Source: UBA1479 sp040221095
GTDB taxonomy: Bacteria; Pseudomonadota; Alphaproteobacteria; Rhodospirillales; Casp-alpha2
Direction of reading: 5' to 3'
NCBI GenBank assembly: GCA_040221095.1
Contig: JAVJVP010000002.1
Coordinates: 1 to 64,000, forward strand
DNA: 64,000 bases
Part shown: piece by piece, positions 20,111-29,190 of the stretch
Position numbering within the stretch: position 1 is the first letter of the stretch
Layout: every line of letters starts with the position of its first letter
Program-made: the position numbers and the translations under genes
Notes under the pieces: model-generated
The model's database searches: none
The model's input: the letters and a program-made list of their open reading frames with translations, nothing else
Told to the model about the DNA's origin: nothing

Positions 20111-21331
20111 TTAGGCGGCGTCCAGGCCGTAGGCCGTATGCAGGGCGCGTACCGCCAGTTCGGTATATTCCTCGGCAATCAGCACGCTGACCTTGATTTC
20201 GGAGGTCGAAATCACCTGAATGTTGATGCCCTTGTCGGCCAGGGTGCGGAACATGGTCTGCGCCACGCCTACATGCGACCGCATGCCGACGCCGATGATG
20301 GAAATTTTCACCACCCCGTCCTTGGCGACCAGGTCTTCGTAGCCGAGTTCACCCTTCTTCGCCTGCAGGATCGCCTTGGTGCGCTCCAGGTCGGCCTTGG
20401 TGACGGTGAAGGTCAGGTCGGTGGCGTTGCCGTCGGCCGACACGTTCTGCACGATCATGTCGACGTTGACGTTGGCGTCGGCCAGGGGGCCGAAGATACC
20501 GGCCGCAACGCCGGGCTGGTCGGCGACGCGAACCAGGGTGATCTTGGCTTCGTCCCGGGAATAGGCGATGCCGCTGACGACTTGCTTTTCCACGATTTCT
20601 TCCTCATTCACGACCAGGGTGCCGCGTTCGGCGGAGAAGCTCGAGCGGACCTCCGTGCGCACCCCATGGTTCATGGCCATTTCCACGGCGCGGGTCTGCA
20701 GGACCTTCGCACCTTGGGATGCCATCTCCAGCATTTCCTCGTAAGTGATCTTGCTCAGCTTGCGGGCTTTGGTGACGATCCGGGGATCGCAGGTATAGAC
20801 CCCGTCGACGTCCGTGTAGATGTCGCAGCGGTGCGCCTTGAGCGCCGCCGCGAGTGCCACCGCCGAGGTATCGGAGCCGCCGCGGCCCAAGGTGGTGATG
20901 CGGCCGTCCGGGGCCACGCCCTGGAAACCGGGGACGACCACGACCTCGCCCTGTTCCAGGCGCGCCATGATCTTGTCCGTGTCGATGCCGGTGATGCGCG
21001 CCTTGGCATGGACATCGTTGGTATGGATGGGAATCTGCCAGCCCTGCCAGGACCGCGCGGAAACGCCGATATCCTGCAGCGCCAGGGCAAGCAGGCCCGA
21101 CGTGACCTGTTCGCCCGAGGCGACGACGGCGTCGTATTCCCTGGCGTCGTACAGCTTGGAAATGTCGTCGACATAACCGACAAGCTGGTTGGTCACTCCG
21201 GCCATGGCCGACACCACGACGGCGATCTGGTGGCCCGCGTCGACCTCGGATTTGACGCGCTGCGCCACCGCCTTGATGCGGTCAACGTCGGCCACCGAAG
21301 TGCCGCCGAATTTCTGCACGATCAACGCCAT
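20111..21331 (-). CDS. lysC: Aspartate kinase
   Basis: 406 residues, catalysing the first step of the lysine, threonine and methionine pathway. The N-terminal kinase domain begins ALIVQKFGGTSVADVDRI and includes GRGGSDTSAVALA; two ACT domains follow (VNVDMIVQNVS and ISIIGVGMRSHVGVAQTMF), implying feedback control by amino acids. The length is normal. An internal start could yield a separate beta subunit in some bacteria; this was not assessed. It is divergent from ubiG with a 152-base spacer, and ptsP follows on the same strand. Confidence 0.96.
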   Translation of the reverse strand: MALIVQKFGGTSVADVDRIKAVAQRVKSEVDAGHQIAVVVSAMAGVTNQLVGYVDDISKLYDAREYDAVVASGEQVTSGLLALALQDIGVSARSWQGWQIPIHTNDVHAKARITGIDTDKIMARLEQGEVVVVPGFQGVAPDGRITTLGRGGSDTSAVALAAALKAHRCDIYTDVDGVYTCDPRIVTKARKLSKITYEEMLEMASQGAKVLQTRAVEMAMNHGVRTEVRSSFSAERGTLVVNEEEIVEKQVVSGIAYSRDEAKITLVRVADQPGVAAGIFGPLADANVNVDMIVQNVSADGNATDLTFTVTKADLERTKAILQAKKGELGYEDLVAKDGVVKISIIGVGMRSHVGVAQTMFRTLADKGINIQVISTSEIKVSVLIAEEYTELAVRALHTAYGLDAA

Positions 21332-21483
21332 GGAACCGGTGTCTCTCCCGATTGCTGAAAGATGCCCGAAAACCGGAATTTTCCGTCGGAGTTACTTGCC
21401 CTTGTCTGCCGGGCGGCGCCTTCTTACTCTTAATCGGCGTTGCGGGCAAGGTGCCCGCGCCGCCAACAACGCAAAGGCTCCCT

Positions 21484-22257
21484 ATGACCGCCCAGACCGC
21501 CCCGAAAACATCGTCCCGACCGACCACCGCCGATGACGGCGAGGTCGCCCGCTTTCAGGCCATCGCCGACGAATGGTGGGACGCCAAGGGCAAGTTCCGC
21601 CCCCTGCACCGCATCAACCCGGTGCGCATCGCCTATATCCGCGACCGGGTGACGGCCCATTTTGGCCTGGACGCGGAAAAGACGGCGCCGCTCACGGGCC
21701 TCACGCTGCTCGACATCGGTTGCGGCGGCGGCCTGCTGGCCGAGCCCATGACGCGGCTGGGCGCCAAGGTCACGGGCATCGACGCCGGCGAGAAGAACGT
21801 CGCCGTGGCCCGCCTGCACGCGGAACAGATGGGCCTGGACGTCGATTACCGCCACGTCCTGCCCGAGGACCTGACCGGCCTGGGCCAGACCTACGACGTG
21901 GTCCTGAACATGGAGGTCGTCGAGCATGTCGCCGACCTGGACGCCTTCCTGGCCGCCTCGGCCGGGCTGGTGCGGCCGGGCGGCTGCATGGTGGTGACGA
22001 CCCTGAACCGCACCCTCAAGTCCCTGGCCCTGGCCAAGGTCGGCGCCGAATACATTCTGCGCTGGCTGCCCGTGGGCACCCATGACTGGCGCAAGTTCGT
22101 GCGCCCGTCGGAACTGGCCGAGGGGCTGGCGGCCCACGGCGTGCGGCTCACCGATCTGGAGGGCATGGTGTTCAACCCCCTGAACGACACCTGGCGCCTG
22201 GATGCCCGGGACCTTGCCGTCAACTACCTGGCCTTCTGCGTCAAGGACGCCCGCTAG
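21484..22257 (+). CDS. ubiG: 3-demethylubiquinone-9 / polyprenyl-hydroxybenzoate O-methyltransferase UbiG
   Basis: 257 residues. It carries out both O-methylations of ubiquinone synthesis. The family opening is present (ARFQAIADEWWDAKGKFRPLHRINPVRIAYIRD), motif I LLDIGCGGGLLAEPMTRLG and post motifs VLNMEVVEHVADLDAF. The ATG at MTAQTAPKT is chosen because AAAGG lies upstream; an earlier frame extension lacks similarity. It is divergently oriented to lysC. The gene pair ubiG/lysC is common in alphaproteobacteria. Confidence 0.95.
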   Translation: MTAQTAPKTSSRPTTADDGEVARFQAIADEWWDAKGKFRPLHRINPVRIAYIRDRVTAHFGLDAEKTAPLTGLTLLDIGCGGGLLAEPMTRLGAKVTGIDAGEKNVAVARLHAEQMGLDVDYRHVLPEDLTGLGQTYDVVLNMEVVEHVADLDAFLAASAGLVRPGGCMVVTTLNRTLKSLALAKVGAEYILRWLPVGTHDWRKFVRPSELAEGLAAHGVRLTDLEGMVFNPLNDTWRLDARDLAVNYLAFCVKDAR

Positions 22258-22343
22258 ACAATCTCCGCGAAACATATCTGTCACATGCCGCCGCTAGGAT
22301 ACGCCCGAATGGGCGATCAACGAGGACCTGGACGGAACGGAAC

Positions 22344-23855
22344 ATGTCGGAACTGGCGGCGGTCAAAAGCCTGCGATATCGCTATGTCCTGGGGCTGGCC
22401 GCCATCGCGCTGCTGGTCACGGCGTCGTTCGTCACCATGCATTTCATCATCGACAAGCAGTCGGACTACGCGCACCTGATCTTCGTCGCCGGCGGCCAAA
22501 ATGGGCAGACCAACCGCATCGCCCATTTCGCCGGACAGATGGCCCTCGCCCAGGACGAATACGAATACGAGATTTCCCGCGCCCAGTTGGGCCGTGCCGT
22601 CAACGCCATGCAGCGGGCACACCTGCTGCTGCTGACCGGCGACGCGGAGGCCGGCATCCCCCAGGTCATGACCAAGGATCTGGAAATCATCTATTTCGAC
22701 AACACCGTCGGCCTCGACCTGGCGGTCAACCGGTTTCTCGATCATGCGCGGGATATCTATACGCATCGCTACGGCGAGCTCAGGTTCAACACATCGTCCT
22801 ATGTCTACCTGATCAACTACGGCCCGCATGTGCTGGAGCCCATGCTGAATTCCGCGGTCGAGGCCTATGAGGCTTTTTCCCGCAGCGCCATCGGGCGGAT
22901 CAAGCGGTTCGAGACGGGATTGTGGATCTGCGCCCTCCTGGCCCTGCTCGGCGAGGCATTGTTCATCTACCGCCCCCTTGAATCGAAGGTCCGCGCGACG
23001 GTGCAGGAACTGGAGACCAAGAACACCGAACTGCGCCGCACCATCATGGATATAGCCCAGGCCCAGGACGACATGGAGCGTCAGAAGAACCGCGCCGAAC
23101 GCGCCAACCGGGCGAAAACCGAATTCCTGTCCAACATGAGCCACGAACTGCGCACGCCGCTGAACGCGATCATCGGGTTTTCCGGATCGCTCAAGGAAGG
23201 GGTCTACGGGCCGCTCGCCAACGGCCGGCAGGAGGAATGCCTGCGCGACATCAATTCATCCGGCAGCCATCTGTTGTCCCTGATCAACGATATCCTGGAC
23301 CTGTCGGCGGCCGAGGCACAGCAACTGCACCTGAGCGAGGCCGAGATCAACCTGGACCGGGCGATCGGCGAAGCCTTCCGCATGGTCGGCGGCGACGTCG
23401 CGCGCAAGGGCATCCACCTGGGCGCCAACATCGCACCCGGCCTGCCCGGCCTGTTCGCCGACGAACGGCGGATCAAGCAGATCCTGCTGAACCTGCTGTC
23501 CAACGCGGTGAAATTCACCGGCACCGGCGGGCGGGTCACGGTCGAGGCCCTGCTGCTGGACGGCGGCGGATTGCGTCTTGCCGTCGTCGACACGGGCATC
23601 GGCATGGACGCGGAGGAACTGGAGATTGCCCTGTCGCGGTTCGGCCAAGTCGGCCATACCATGACCCGCGACCACCAGGGCACGGGCCTCGGCCTGCCGC
23701 TCGCGATCGAGCTGGCGAAAACCCACGGGGCGACCACCGAGGTCGTCAGCGCCAAGGGCAAGGGAACGCGCGTGGTCGTCGATTTTCCGCCCTCCCGGGT
23801 AGCCGCCCGGCTGGCGTCGCGGCACCGCTCCCTGCCGCGCCTGACCGTGGCATAA
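22344..23855 (+). CDS. Membrane sensor histidine kinase with PilJ/NarX-like sensor
   Basis: 503 residues. Membrane helices at about 14-36 and 192-210 bracket a periplasmic region beginning with TNRIAHFAGQMALAQ, similar to the PilJ/NarX-type four-helix sensor. A short coiled coil leads to the dimerisation box with phospho-acceptor His267 in SNMSHELRTPLNAIIGFS. The ATPase domain has the N box (LLNLLSNAVKFT), G1 (DTGIGM) and G2 (GTGLGL). No HAMP domain is obvious and no response regulator gene is nearby, so it is an orphan kinase; its signal and partner are unknown. It follows ubiG after 86 bases. Confidence 0.92.
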   Translation: MSELAAVKSLRYRYVLGLAAIALLVTASFVTMHFIIDKQSDYAHLIFVAGGQNGQTNRIAHFAGQMALAQDEYEYEISRAQLGRAVNAMQRAHLLLLTGDAEAGIPQVMTKDLEIIYFDNTVGLDLAVNRFLDHARDIYTHRYGELRFNTSSYVYLINYGPHVLEPMLNSAVEAYEAFSRSAIGRIKRFETGLWICALLALLGEALFIYRPLESKVRATVQELETKNTELRRTIMDIAQAQDDMERQKNRAERANRAKTEFLSNMSHELRTPLNAIIGFSGSLKEGVYGPLANGRQEECLRDINSSGSHLLSLINDILDLSAAEAQQLHLSEAEINLDRAIGEAFRMVGGDVARKGIHLGANIAPGLPGLFADERRIKQILLNLLSNAVKFTGTGGRVTVEALLLDGGGLRLAVVDTGIGMDAEELEIALSRFGQVGHTMTRDHQGTGLGLPLAIELAKTHGATTEVVSAKGKGTRVVVDFPPSRVAARLASRHRSLPRLTVA

Positions 23856-24011
23856 GCACCGGGCCTTCTAGACACGGGCCGTATTCGCTATCATCCCTTC
23901 CGGCACCTTCACGATCCCGCCTGTCCGGGCGCGAATCACCAAGGAACAAGAAACCAATCCGTTCGCGGGCGGCACGGCCCGCACGCGAACGCCCATGGGA
24001 GGACATCTGAC

Positions 24012-24890
24012 ATGAATTTGGGATACATCGGACTCGGCATGATGGGCGGCGCGCTGGCGCGGCGGCTGATGCGGGAACACAAGCTGCGCGTGTTCGACCT
24101 GAACCGCGAAGCCGTCGACCGCTTCGCCGCCGACGGCGCCCAGCCGGTCCAGGACCCGGCGGCGCTGGCCCGCGAATGCGACATTATCCTGACCTGCCTG
24201 CCGACCTCGACCGAGGTCCGCCAGGCGATCTTCGGCCCCGGCGGCCTGAGCGAGGGGCTGGCGCCCGGCAAGCTGATCGTCGATCAGACCACGGGCGACC
24301 CCAACGAAACCCGCGCCATGGCGGCGGATCTGGCGGAACAGGGCATCGGCCTGATCGACGCACCCGTGTCCGGCGGCCCGCACGGGGCCGAGGCCGGCAC
24401 CATCGCCATCATGGCCGGCGGCCCGAAGGAACAGTTCGACCGGGTGCGGCCCTATCTGGAAACCATCAGCCCCAACATCTTCCACTGCGGCGATGTCGGC
24501 GCCGGCCACACCATGAAGCTGGTCAACAACGTCACCAGTGCGTCGATCCGCATCGCCACCTTCGAAGCCGTGACCATGGGCATGAAGAACGGGTTGAGCC
24601 TGGACACCATGATCGAGGTGCTGAGCAAGGGATCGGGGCAGAGCAACGCGTCCAAGATTTCCCTGGTGCGCGTGCGGGACAAAATGCCCGGAACCTTTGC
24701 CATGGACCTGATGCACAAGGACGTGCGTCTGGCCTGTCAGCTCGGCAATGATTCGGGCGTGCCCATGATGGCGTCGAACCTGACCCGCGAATTCTTTCAG
24801 GCGGGCATGCAGATGCTCGGCCCCAAGGCGAGCTGCGACGACATCATCAAGGTGCTGGAACGCAACGCCGGGGTCTCGTTCACGGACTGA
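24012..24890 (+). CDS. NAD(P)-dependent beta-hydroxyacid dehydrogenase (3-hydroxyisobutyrate dehydrogenase family)
   Basis: 292 residues. The Rossmann signature GYIGLGMMGGALARRL at the N-terminus, the substrate signature DAPVSGGPHGAEAGT (about 116-130) and the catalytic lysine in MKLVNNVTSAS (about residue 170) define the family, which oxidises 3-hydroxyisobutyrate, tartronate semialdehyde or similar acids. The substrate is not decided by the sequence. A GGGAGGAC ribosome binding site is present. It converges with DUF1178 on the opposite strand, 24 bases away. Confidence 0.9.
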   Translation: MNLGYIGLGMMGGALARRLMREHKLRVFDLNREAVDRFAADGAQPVQDPAALARECDIILTCLPTSTEVRQAIFGPGGLSEGLAPGKLIVDQTTGDPNETRAMAADLAEQGIGLIDAPVSGGPHGAEAGTIAIMAGGPKEQFDRVRPYLETISPNIFHCGDVGAGHTMKLVNNVTSASIRIATFEAVTMGMKNGLSLDTMIEVLSKGSGQSNASKISLVRVRDKMPGTFAMDLMHKDVRLACQLGNDSGVPMMASNLTREFFQAGMQMLGPKASCDDIIKVLERNAGVSFTD

Positions 24891-24914
24891 CGTGCGCCGT
24901 CCGGGAATTCGGGA

Positions 24915-25346
24915 TCAGTTGTCGCGGCGCTGGGGACGGTTCGGCAAGCGGAAGAATTCGATGCCTTCCTCCTCCAGCCCGGCGGCGTCATCGTCCGACG
25001 CCTCGCCGTAGATGCCGCGCTCGTCGGCATCACCGTAATGGATGGCGCGGGCTTCGTCGGCGAACTGGTCGCCGACGTATTCGCATTCCTGCTCGACGTT
25101 GTCGCGCAGCTTGCCGACGGCGGTCAGGATGCGGCGCGCGACCTCATGCGCCTTGGCTTCGGCGAACTTGTCCGTATGGGATGACGTGGCGATGCCCGGC
25201 GCCATGACCGACTTGGTCACGTCGATGTCGCCGCAATGGGGACAGGTCACCTGCTGGCGCTTGATCTGGCGCTCATAGCCGGCACCGTCACGGAACCAGG
25301 CGTCGAATTCATGGTCCTGGCTGCAAATCAGTCGATAGCGGATCAT
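24915..25346 (-). CDS. DUF1178 family protein (putative zinc ribbon)
   Basis: 143 residues. The start MIRYRLICSQDHEFDAWFRDGAGYERQIKRQQVTCPHCG carries C8 and the CPHCG knuckle expected of a zinc ribbon; the C-terminal half is acidic. The family is widespread in alphaproteobacteria and usually lies beside the nit/grxC genes, here found several kilobases away. Its function is unknown. AAAGAG precedes the start. Confidence 0.88.
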   Translation of the reverse strand: MIRYRLICSQDHEFDAWFRDGAGYERQIKRQQVTCPHCGDIDVTKSVMAPGIATSSHTDKFAEAKAHEVARRILTAVGKLRDNVEQECEYVGDQFADEARAIHYGDADERGIYGEASDDDAAGLEEEGIEFFRLPNRPQRRDN

Positions 25347-25516
25347 CGCTCGGACTCTTTCTGTGCCGGCGGCTCCTGATTTCCCGTAAAGTCATGAAGA
25401 AAGGCGGATTTCAGGGCCGATCGCGCCTGTTATAGGCGGTTTGAACCCTGAAACATAGTGTGAAACGCTTAACAAAATCCGAATCGCCGCCGTGCAGAAA
25501 CCCAGGAATCGCCCCC

Positions 25517-26128
25517 ATGTCCGACGCCGCCCACCACCAGAAATTCAAGACGCCCTCGACCTGGATCACGCGGTTCGCCCCCCTGGTGGCCATGGACGGG
25601 CCCGCGGGCGGGCGGGTGCTTGATCTCGCCGCCGGCGGCGGACGGCACGCCCGCCATTTTCTGGAGCGGGGCCATCCGGTGACGGCCGCCGACAAGGACG
25701 TCTCTGCGCTGGCCGATCTCGCCCGCGAGGCACGGGCCGAGGTCGTGGACATCGACCTGGAGGACGGCTCCCCCTGGCCCTTCCCGCCCGCCGCCTTCGC
25801 CGCCATCGTGGTCAGCAACTATCTGTACCGCCCGCACATTGAAGGCCTGGTCGGGTCGCTCGCACCCGGCGGCGTCCTGCTGTACGAGACCTTCGCCCGT
25901 GGCAACGAGGCCTTCGGGCGGCCGCGCAATCCGGACCACCTGCTGCGTTCGGGCGAACTGATCGACCTTGTCCGGGAACGGTTGCAGATCGTCGCCTATG
26001 AACACGGGCAGACGGACGAAGCGCCTCCCGGCGTGAAGCAGCGCATCTGCGCCGTCAACGACCTGGGCCTCTCAACCCGCGACGACGGCGAGCCGTCTCC
26101 CCATTCCCTGATGCCGCAACCGTCATAG
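25517..26128 (+). CDS. Class I SAM-dependent methyltransferase, TehB-like
   Basis: 203 residues. Motif I VLDLAAGGGRHARHFLERGHPVTAADKDVSAL (about 34-65) resembles the TehB/Methyltransf_25 group, and FAAIVVSNYLYRPHIEGL matches post motif II. Targets in this family range from tellurite to small metabolites; none can be assigned. The ATG at MSDAAHHQKF is preferred to a GTG 57 bases upstream because AGGAA precedes it. It is followed after 9 bases by the DUF1272 gene, probably co-transcribed. Confidence 0.83.
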   Translation: MSDAAHHQKFKTPSTWITRFAPLVAMDGPAGGRVLDLAAGGGRHARHFLERGHPVTAADKDVSALADLAREARAEVVDIDLEDGSPWPFPPAAFAAIVVSNYLYRPHIEGLVGSLAPGGVLLYETFARGNEAFGRPRNPDHLLRSGELIDLVRERLQIVAYEHGQTDEAPPGVKQRICAVNDLGLSTRDDGEPSPHSLMPQPS

Positions 26129-26137
26129 GATTTCCCC

Positions 26138-26446
26138 ATGCTGATCCTCAAACCCAACTGCGAATGCTGCGACACGGACCTGCCGCCGGAATCCCAGGAC
26201 GCCATGATCTGTTCCTACGAGTGCACGTTCTGCCGGACCTGCGTCGAGGACGTGCTGTCCAACGTCTGCCCCAACTGCGGCGGCGGCTTCGTTGCGCGCC
26301 CGATCCGCCCCAAGACCGAACGGCGGCCCGGTGTGTCCCGCGACCGTCATCCGCCGTCGACGGAGCGCAAACATCTGAAATACCCGCTCGACGACGTGGC
26401 GGCCTTCGCGGCGGCGGTCAGGGACATCCCGCCCGGCGAACGCTAG
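26138..26446 (+). CDS. DUF1272 cysteine-rich protein
   Basis: 102 residues. The first 60 residues are rich in cysteine pairs (CECCDTDLPP, CSYECTFCRTC, NVCPNCGGGF), as in the DUF1272 family, suggesting one or two bound zinc ions. The remainder is a basic and acidic tail of unclear role. No enzymatic function is known. It lies 9 bases after the TehB-like gene and its last 4 bases overlap the 3' end of the convergent lysR gene. Confidence 0.85.
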   Translation: MLILKPNCECCDTDLPPESQDAMICSYECTFCRTCVEDVLSNVCPNCGGGFVARPIRPKTERRPGVSRDRHPPSTERKHLKYPLDDVAAFAAAVRDIPPGER

Positions 26447-27339
26447 CCCCCGAATGCCTCAAGATGGCGGTGCAGCAGGTCGGTGAACGCCGCCGCACGG
26501 TCGCCGAGGGGGCGGGCCGCCGGGAACATCGCCTTCAGCTCGTAGGTCACCGCCGGCCGGAACGGGCGCAGCACCACGCCGCGGCCCGCGTGGGCCCGCG
26601 CCGTCAGGGGATCGAGCACGCCGACCCCGACGCCGTCGACGATCAGCGGGCAGATCGAGGCCGAGAACGAGGATTCGAACACCACGTTGATCGCAATTCC
26701 CGCCGCATCCAGACAGGCGATGAACTGCTGCTGCAGGCGGCTGTAATCGGCCAGCACCAATAGCGGCACGCCGTCCAGATCATTCGGACCGATTACCGCC
26801 TTGGCGGCAAGCGGATGGCCGTGGGGCAGGACGCAAAGCGCCTCGTGTACGGGCAGGGCCCGGGTCACGACGCCGGGGGAATCGGCCGGCACCACGGCCA
26901 CGCCCAGGTCGCATTGCTGCATGGCGACCAGATCAAGAACTTCGGGGGACGACCCGGTCTTGAGCGACAACGCAACCCCCGGCCAGGCCGTGTGAAAGGC
27001 ATGGATGACCGCCGGCAGGCAATAGAACGACGGCGCCACCGAGGCGGCGATGCGCAGTTCCCCCTGGCGGCGCTGGCGCAGTTCCGCCGCCGCCCGGGCG
27101 ACGCGGTCGAGGCCGTGAAAGCTGCGTTCGACCTCGCGGAACAGGGCCACGGCGTCCGGCGTCGCGATCACCCGCCCGGCCGCGCGCTCGAACAGGGGCA
27201 GGCCGATTTCCGCCTCCAGATCCTTGATCAGGCGGCTGACCGCCGGCTGGGTGATGCCCATCAGGTCCCCGGCGGCGGTCATGCTGCCGGTCTGGAACAC
27301 GGCGCGGAAGGCTTCGACCTGTCGCAGATTGAGGCGCAT
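26443..27339 (-). CDS. LysR-family transcriptional regulator
   Basis: 298 residues. The N-terminal winged HTH is textbook: LRQVEAFRAVFQTGSMTAAGDLMGITQPAVSRLIKDLEAEIGLPLFERAAGR. A substrate-binding domain of two Rossmann-like lobes follows, with ELRIAASVAPSFYCLPAVIHAF at the hinge. It resembles regulators of amino-acid or opine catabolism. It is divergent from a TfdA-type dioxygenase gene and probably controls it, since LysR regulators usually act on the divergent gene; the shared 147-base spacer has conspicuous repeats. Confidence 0.93.
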   Translation of the reverse strand: MRLNLRQVEAFRAVFQTGSMTAAGDLMGITQPAVSRLIKDLEAEIGLPLFERAAGRVIATPDAVALFREVERSFHGLDRVARAAAELRQRRQGELRIAASVAPSFYCLPAVIHAFHTAWPGVALSLKTGSSPEVLDLVAMQQCDLGVAVVPADSPGVVTRALPVHEALCVLPHGHPLAAKAVIGPNDLDGVPLLVLADYSRLQQQFIACLDAAGIAINVVFESSFSASICPLIVDGVGVGVLDPLTARAHAGRGVVLRPFRPAVTYELKAMFPAARPLGDRAAAFTDLLHRHLEAFGG

Positions 27340-27353
27340 GGACTTGGACGCTC

Positions 27354-27386
27354 CATAATATTTTGTTATGGGTGGCTAATATTTTG
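27354..27386. promoter_or_regulatory. Probable LysR operator: direct repeats and dyad
   Basis: Two exact copies of TAATATTTTG start 21 bases apart (27356-27365 and 27377-27386), i.e. two helical turns, so both face the same side of the DNA. The first copy also lies in a dyad CATAA-7-TTATG (27354-27370), matching the T-N11-A style of LysR boxes. The site lies 15 bases upstream of lysR and about 100 upstream of the dioxygenase, in AT-rich sequence standing out from its surroundings. Confidence 0.55.
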
Positions 27387-27486
27387 AATTCGACATTATC
27401 CAATGACCGCTGTCAAATCAGTTTCATCGCCGATCCCGCGCAGACGGGCGCGGCGCAGAGGAAACCGCCGATCCAAGGAGCCCGCC

Positions 27487-28377
27487 ATGGCCGTCACCGT
27501 CAAACAGTTGAACCCCACCTTCGTGGGCGAGGTCCAGGACATCGACCTGTCCCAGCCCATGAGCGAGGACACCTTCGCCGAAATCCAGGCCGCCATCGAC
27601 ACCAACGCCGTCCTGATCTTCCACGGGCCGACCCTGGACGAGGACGCCCAGGCCGCCTTCGCTGAACGGTTCGGGCCGCTGTACGCCGACAACCGGCTGC
27701 TCAAGGACGGGCTGAAGGACCGCATCGGGCCCAAACTGGTCGACATTTCGAACCTGAACGAGAAGAACGAGACCATGGACCGCGCCGACCGCCGGCGCAT
27801 CTTCGGGCTGGCCAATCAGCTGTGGCACACGGATGCCTCGTTCAAGAAGGTGACGGCGAAATACTCGTTGCTGCACGCCCATACGGTGGTGCCGGAAGGC
27901 GGCGAGACCCAGTTCGCCGACATGCGCGCCGCCTACGATGCTCTGCCGCAAAAGATGAAGGACCGCATCGAAGGTCTGGAGGCCGAGCACTGCATCGCCA
28001 CCTCGCGCGCCAAACTGGGATTCACCGAATTTTCCGACAGTGAACGCAAGGCCCTGCCGCCGGTCCAGCACGCCCTGGTGCGCGTCCATCCGGCGACCGG
28101 GCGCAAGTCATTGTACCTTGCCTCTCATGCCTCGCACATCGTCGGCATGCCCGTGCCCGAGGGCCGCATGCTGATCCGCGACCTGATGGAGCACGCGACC
28201 CAGCCGCAGTTCGTCCATACCTTCACCTGGCAGGTCGGCGATCTGGTGATCTGGGACAACCGCTGCACCATGCACCGGGCCCGGCCCTATGACCTGGACG
28301 CCTACCGCCGCGACATGCGCCGCGCCACGGTCATGGACCCGGATTATATGGAAAACGCCACCCAAAAGACCGCCTGA
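27487..28377 (+). CDS. TauD/TfdA-family alpha-ketoglutarate-dependent dioxygenase
   Basis: 296 residues. A non-haem Fe(II) enzyme that couples 2-oxoglutarate decarboxylation to substrate hydroxylation. The iron ligands H114 and D116 (LWHTDASF) and H263 (RCTMHRARPYD) are present, as is the 2-oxoglutarate-binding arginine in the final part (DAYRRDMRRAT). Overall it is closer to the TfdA (2,4-D type) than to the taurine branch by its opening VKQLNPTFVGEVQDIDLSQ. AAGGAG precedes the chosen ATG. The divergent LysR gene is the likely regulator. The natural substrate is unknown. Confidence 0.9.
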   Translation: MAVTVKQLNPTFVGEVQDIDLSQPMSEDTFAEIQAAIDTNAVLIFHGPTLDEDAQAAFAERFGPLYADNRLLKDGLKDRIGPKLVDISNLNEKNETMDRADRRRIFGLANQLWHTDASFKKVTAKYSLLHAHTVVPEGGETQFADMRAAYDALPQKMKDRIEGLEAEHCIATSRAKLGFTEFSDSERKALPPVQHALVRVHPATGRKSLYLASHASHIVGMPVPEGRMLIRDLMEHATQPQFVHTFTWQVGDLVIWDNRCTMHRARPYDLDAYRRDMRRATVMDPDYMENATQKTA

Positions 28378-28524
28378 CGCACCGATTTCCTGCCCAGACG
28401 CGCCGCCGCGCCGGATTTTCGCCCCGGAACGGCGGCGCCGTTCGTTAGTTGCATGGTAACTTCCTTGATGGCATGATTGGGGCAATTAAGGAGATTTGGG
28501 GACGCACAAGGGGTTTCCGGGGAC

Positions 28525-29124
28525 TTGGCAATATCCGCAGCGAAATCGTGGAAACGACATCTGATGGCGGCGGCCGGTGCGGCCGCGCTGGCCGTTGTCG
28601 CGCTTGCCCCCCAAACGGCGAACGCCGCCTGCGCCCCGGGCGATGATTTCGCCGACATCCGCCTGCCCACGACCTGCCTGACCCCGGACGAAGCCCGCGC
28701 CGTTCAGATGCGCATGTTCCGCGCCGAACTGGCCGTGGCCGCCCTCAGCTGCCAGCAGCAGTCCCAGTACAACACCGTGGTGACCCGCCATCAGGACGAA
28801 CTGGTCCGCGAAGGCCGGGCGCTGCGCGGCATTTTCCAGCGCGTCTACCGCGCCGGGGCGGAGCGGGAGTTGAACCGCTTCATCACCCACCTGGCCAACC
28901 GGGCATCCTTGAAGCGCCTGACCCAGCCGGCCTATTGCCAGACCATGGCCCGCGTGTTCCGCGAGGCCCAGGCCCAGCCGCGCCAGGGGCTACTGGCCTA
29001 TGCCCAGGGGGTGCCGACGAACGCCTCCATGATGGCCGCGGTCACGCCGCCGCCCAACGCGGAAACCCTGGCGGCCATGGATACCGCCGCGGGCAAGCCC
29101 GGAAAACCCGTCCTCGACGATTAA
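28525..29124 (+). CDS. Predicted secreted protein with four cysteines, unknown function
   Basis: About 199 residues. A signal peptide is evident (AAKSWKRHLMAAAGAAALAVVALAPQTANA, cleavage before ACAPGDD), so it is exported. The mature part has four cysteines (ACAPG, TTCLTP, LSCQQQ, YCQTM), enough for two disulfides, and a helical core with QYNTVVTRHQDELVREG and ERELNRFITHLANRAS. I do not recognise a named family. The start is uncertain: the TTG chosen here gives a normal basic n-region and has AAGGGG upstream; a TTG 48 bases earlier or the ATG at 28564 are alternatives. A good terminator follows. Confidence 0.7.
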   Translation: MAISAAKSWKRHLMAAAGAAALAVVALAPQTANAACAPGDDFADIRLPTTCLTPDEARAVQMRMFRAELAVAALSCQQQSQYNTVVTRHQDELVREGRALRGIFQRVYRAGAERELNRFITHLANRASLKRLTQPAYCQTMARVFREAQAQPRQGLLAYAQGVPTNASMMAAVTPPPNAETLAAMDTAAGKPGKPVLDD

Positions 29125-29167
29125 ACATCGAAGATCGACGCGGACCGGAAACCCCACCCCACCGCAA

Positions 29168-29190
29168 GCTGCCCAACGGGCGGCTTTTTT
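29168..29190 (+). terminator. Rho-independent terminator
   Basis: GCTGCCC (29168-29174), loop AAC, GGGCGGC (29178-29184), pairing with one G-U, then six T. It ends the transcript of the secreted-protein gene and the T-run overlaps the stop codon of the convergent ompA-type gene. Confidence 0.8.
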
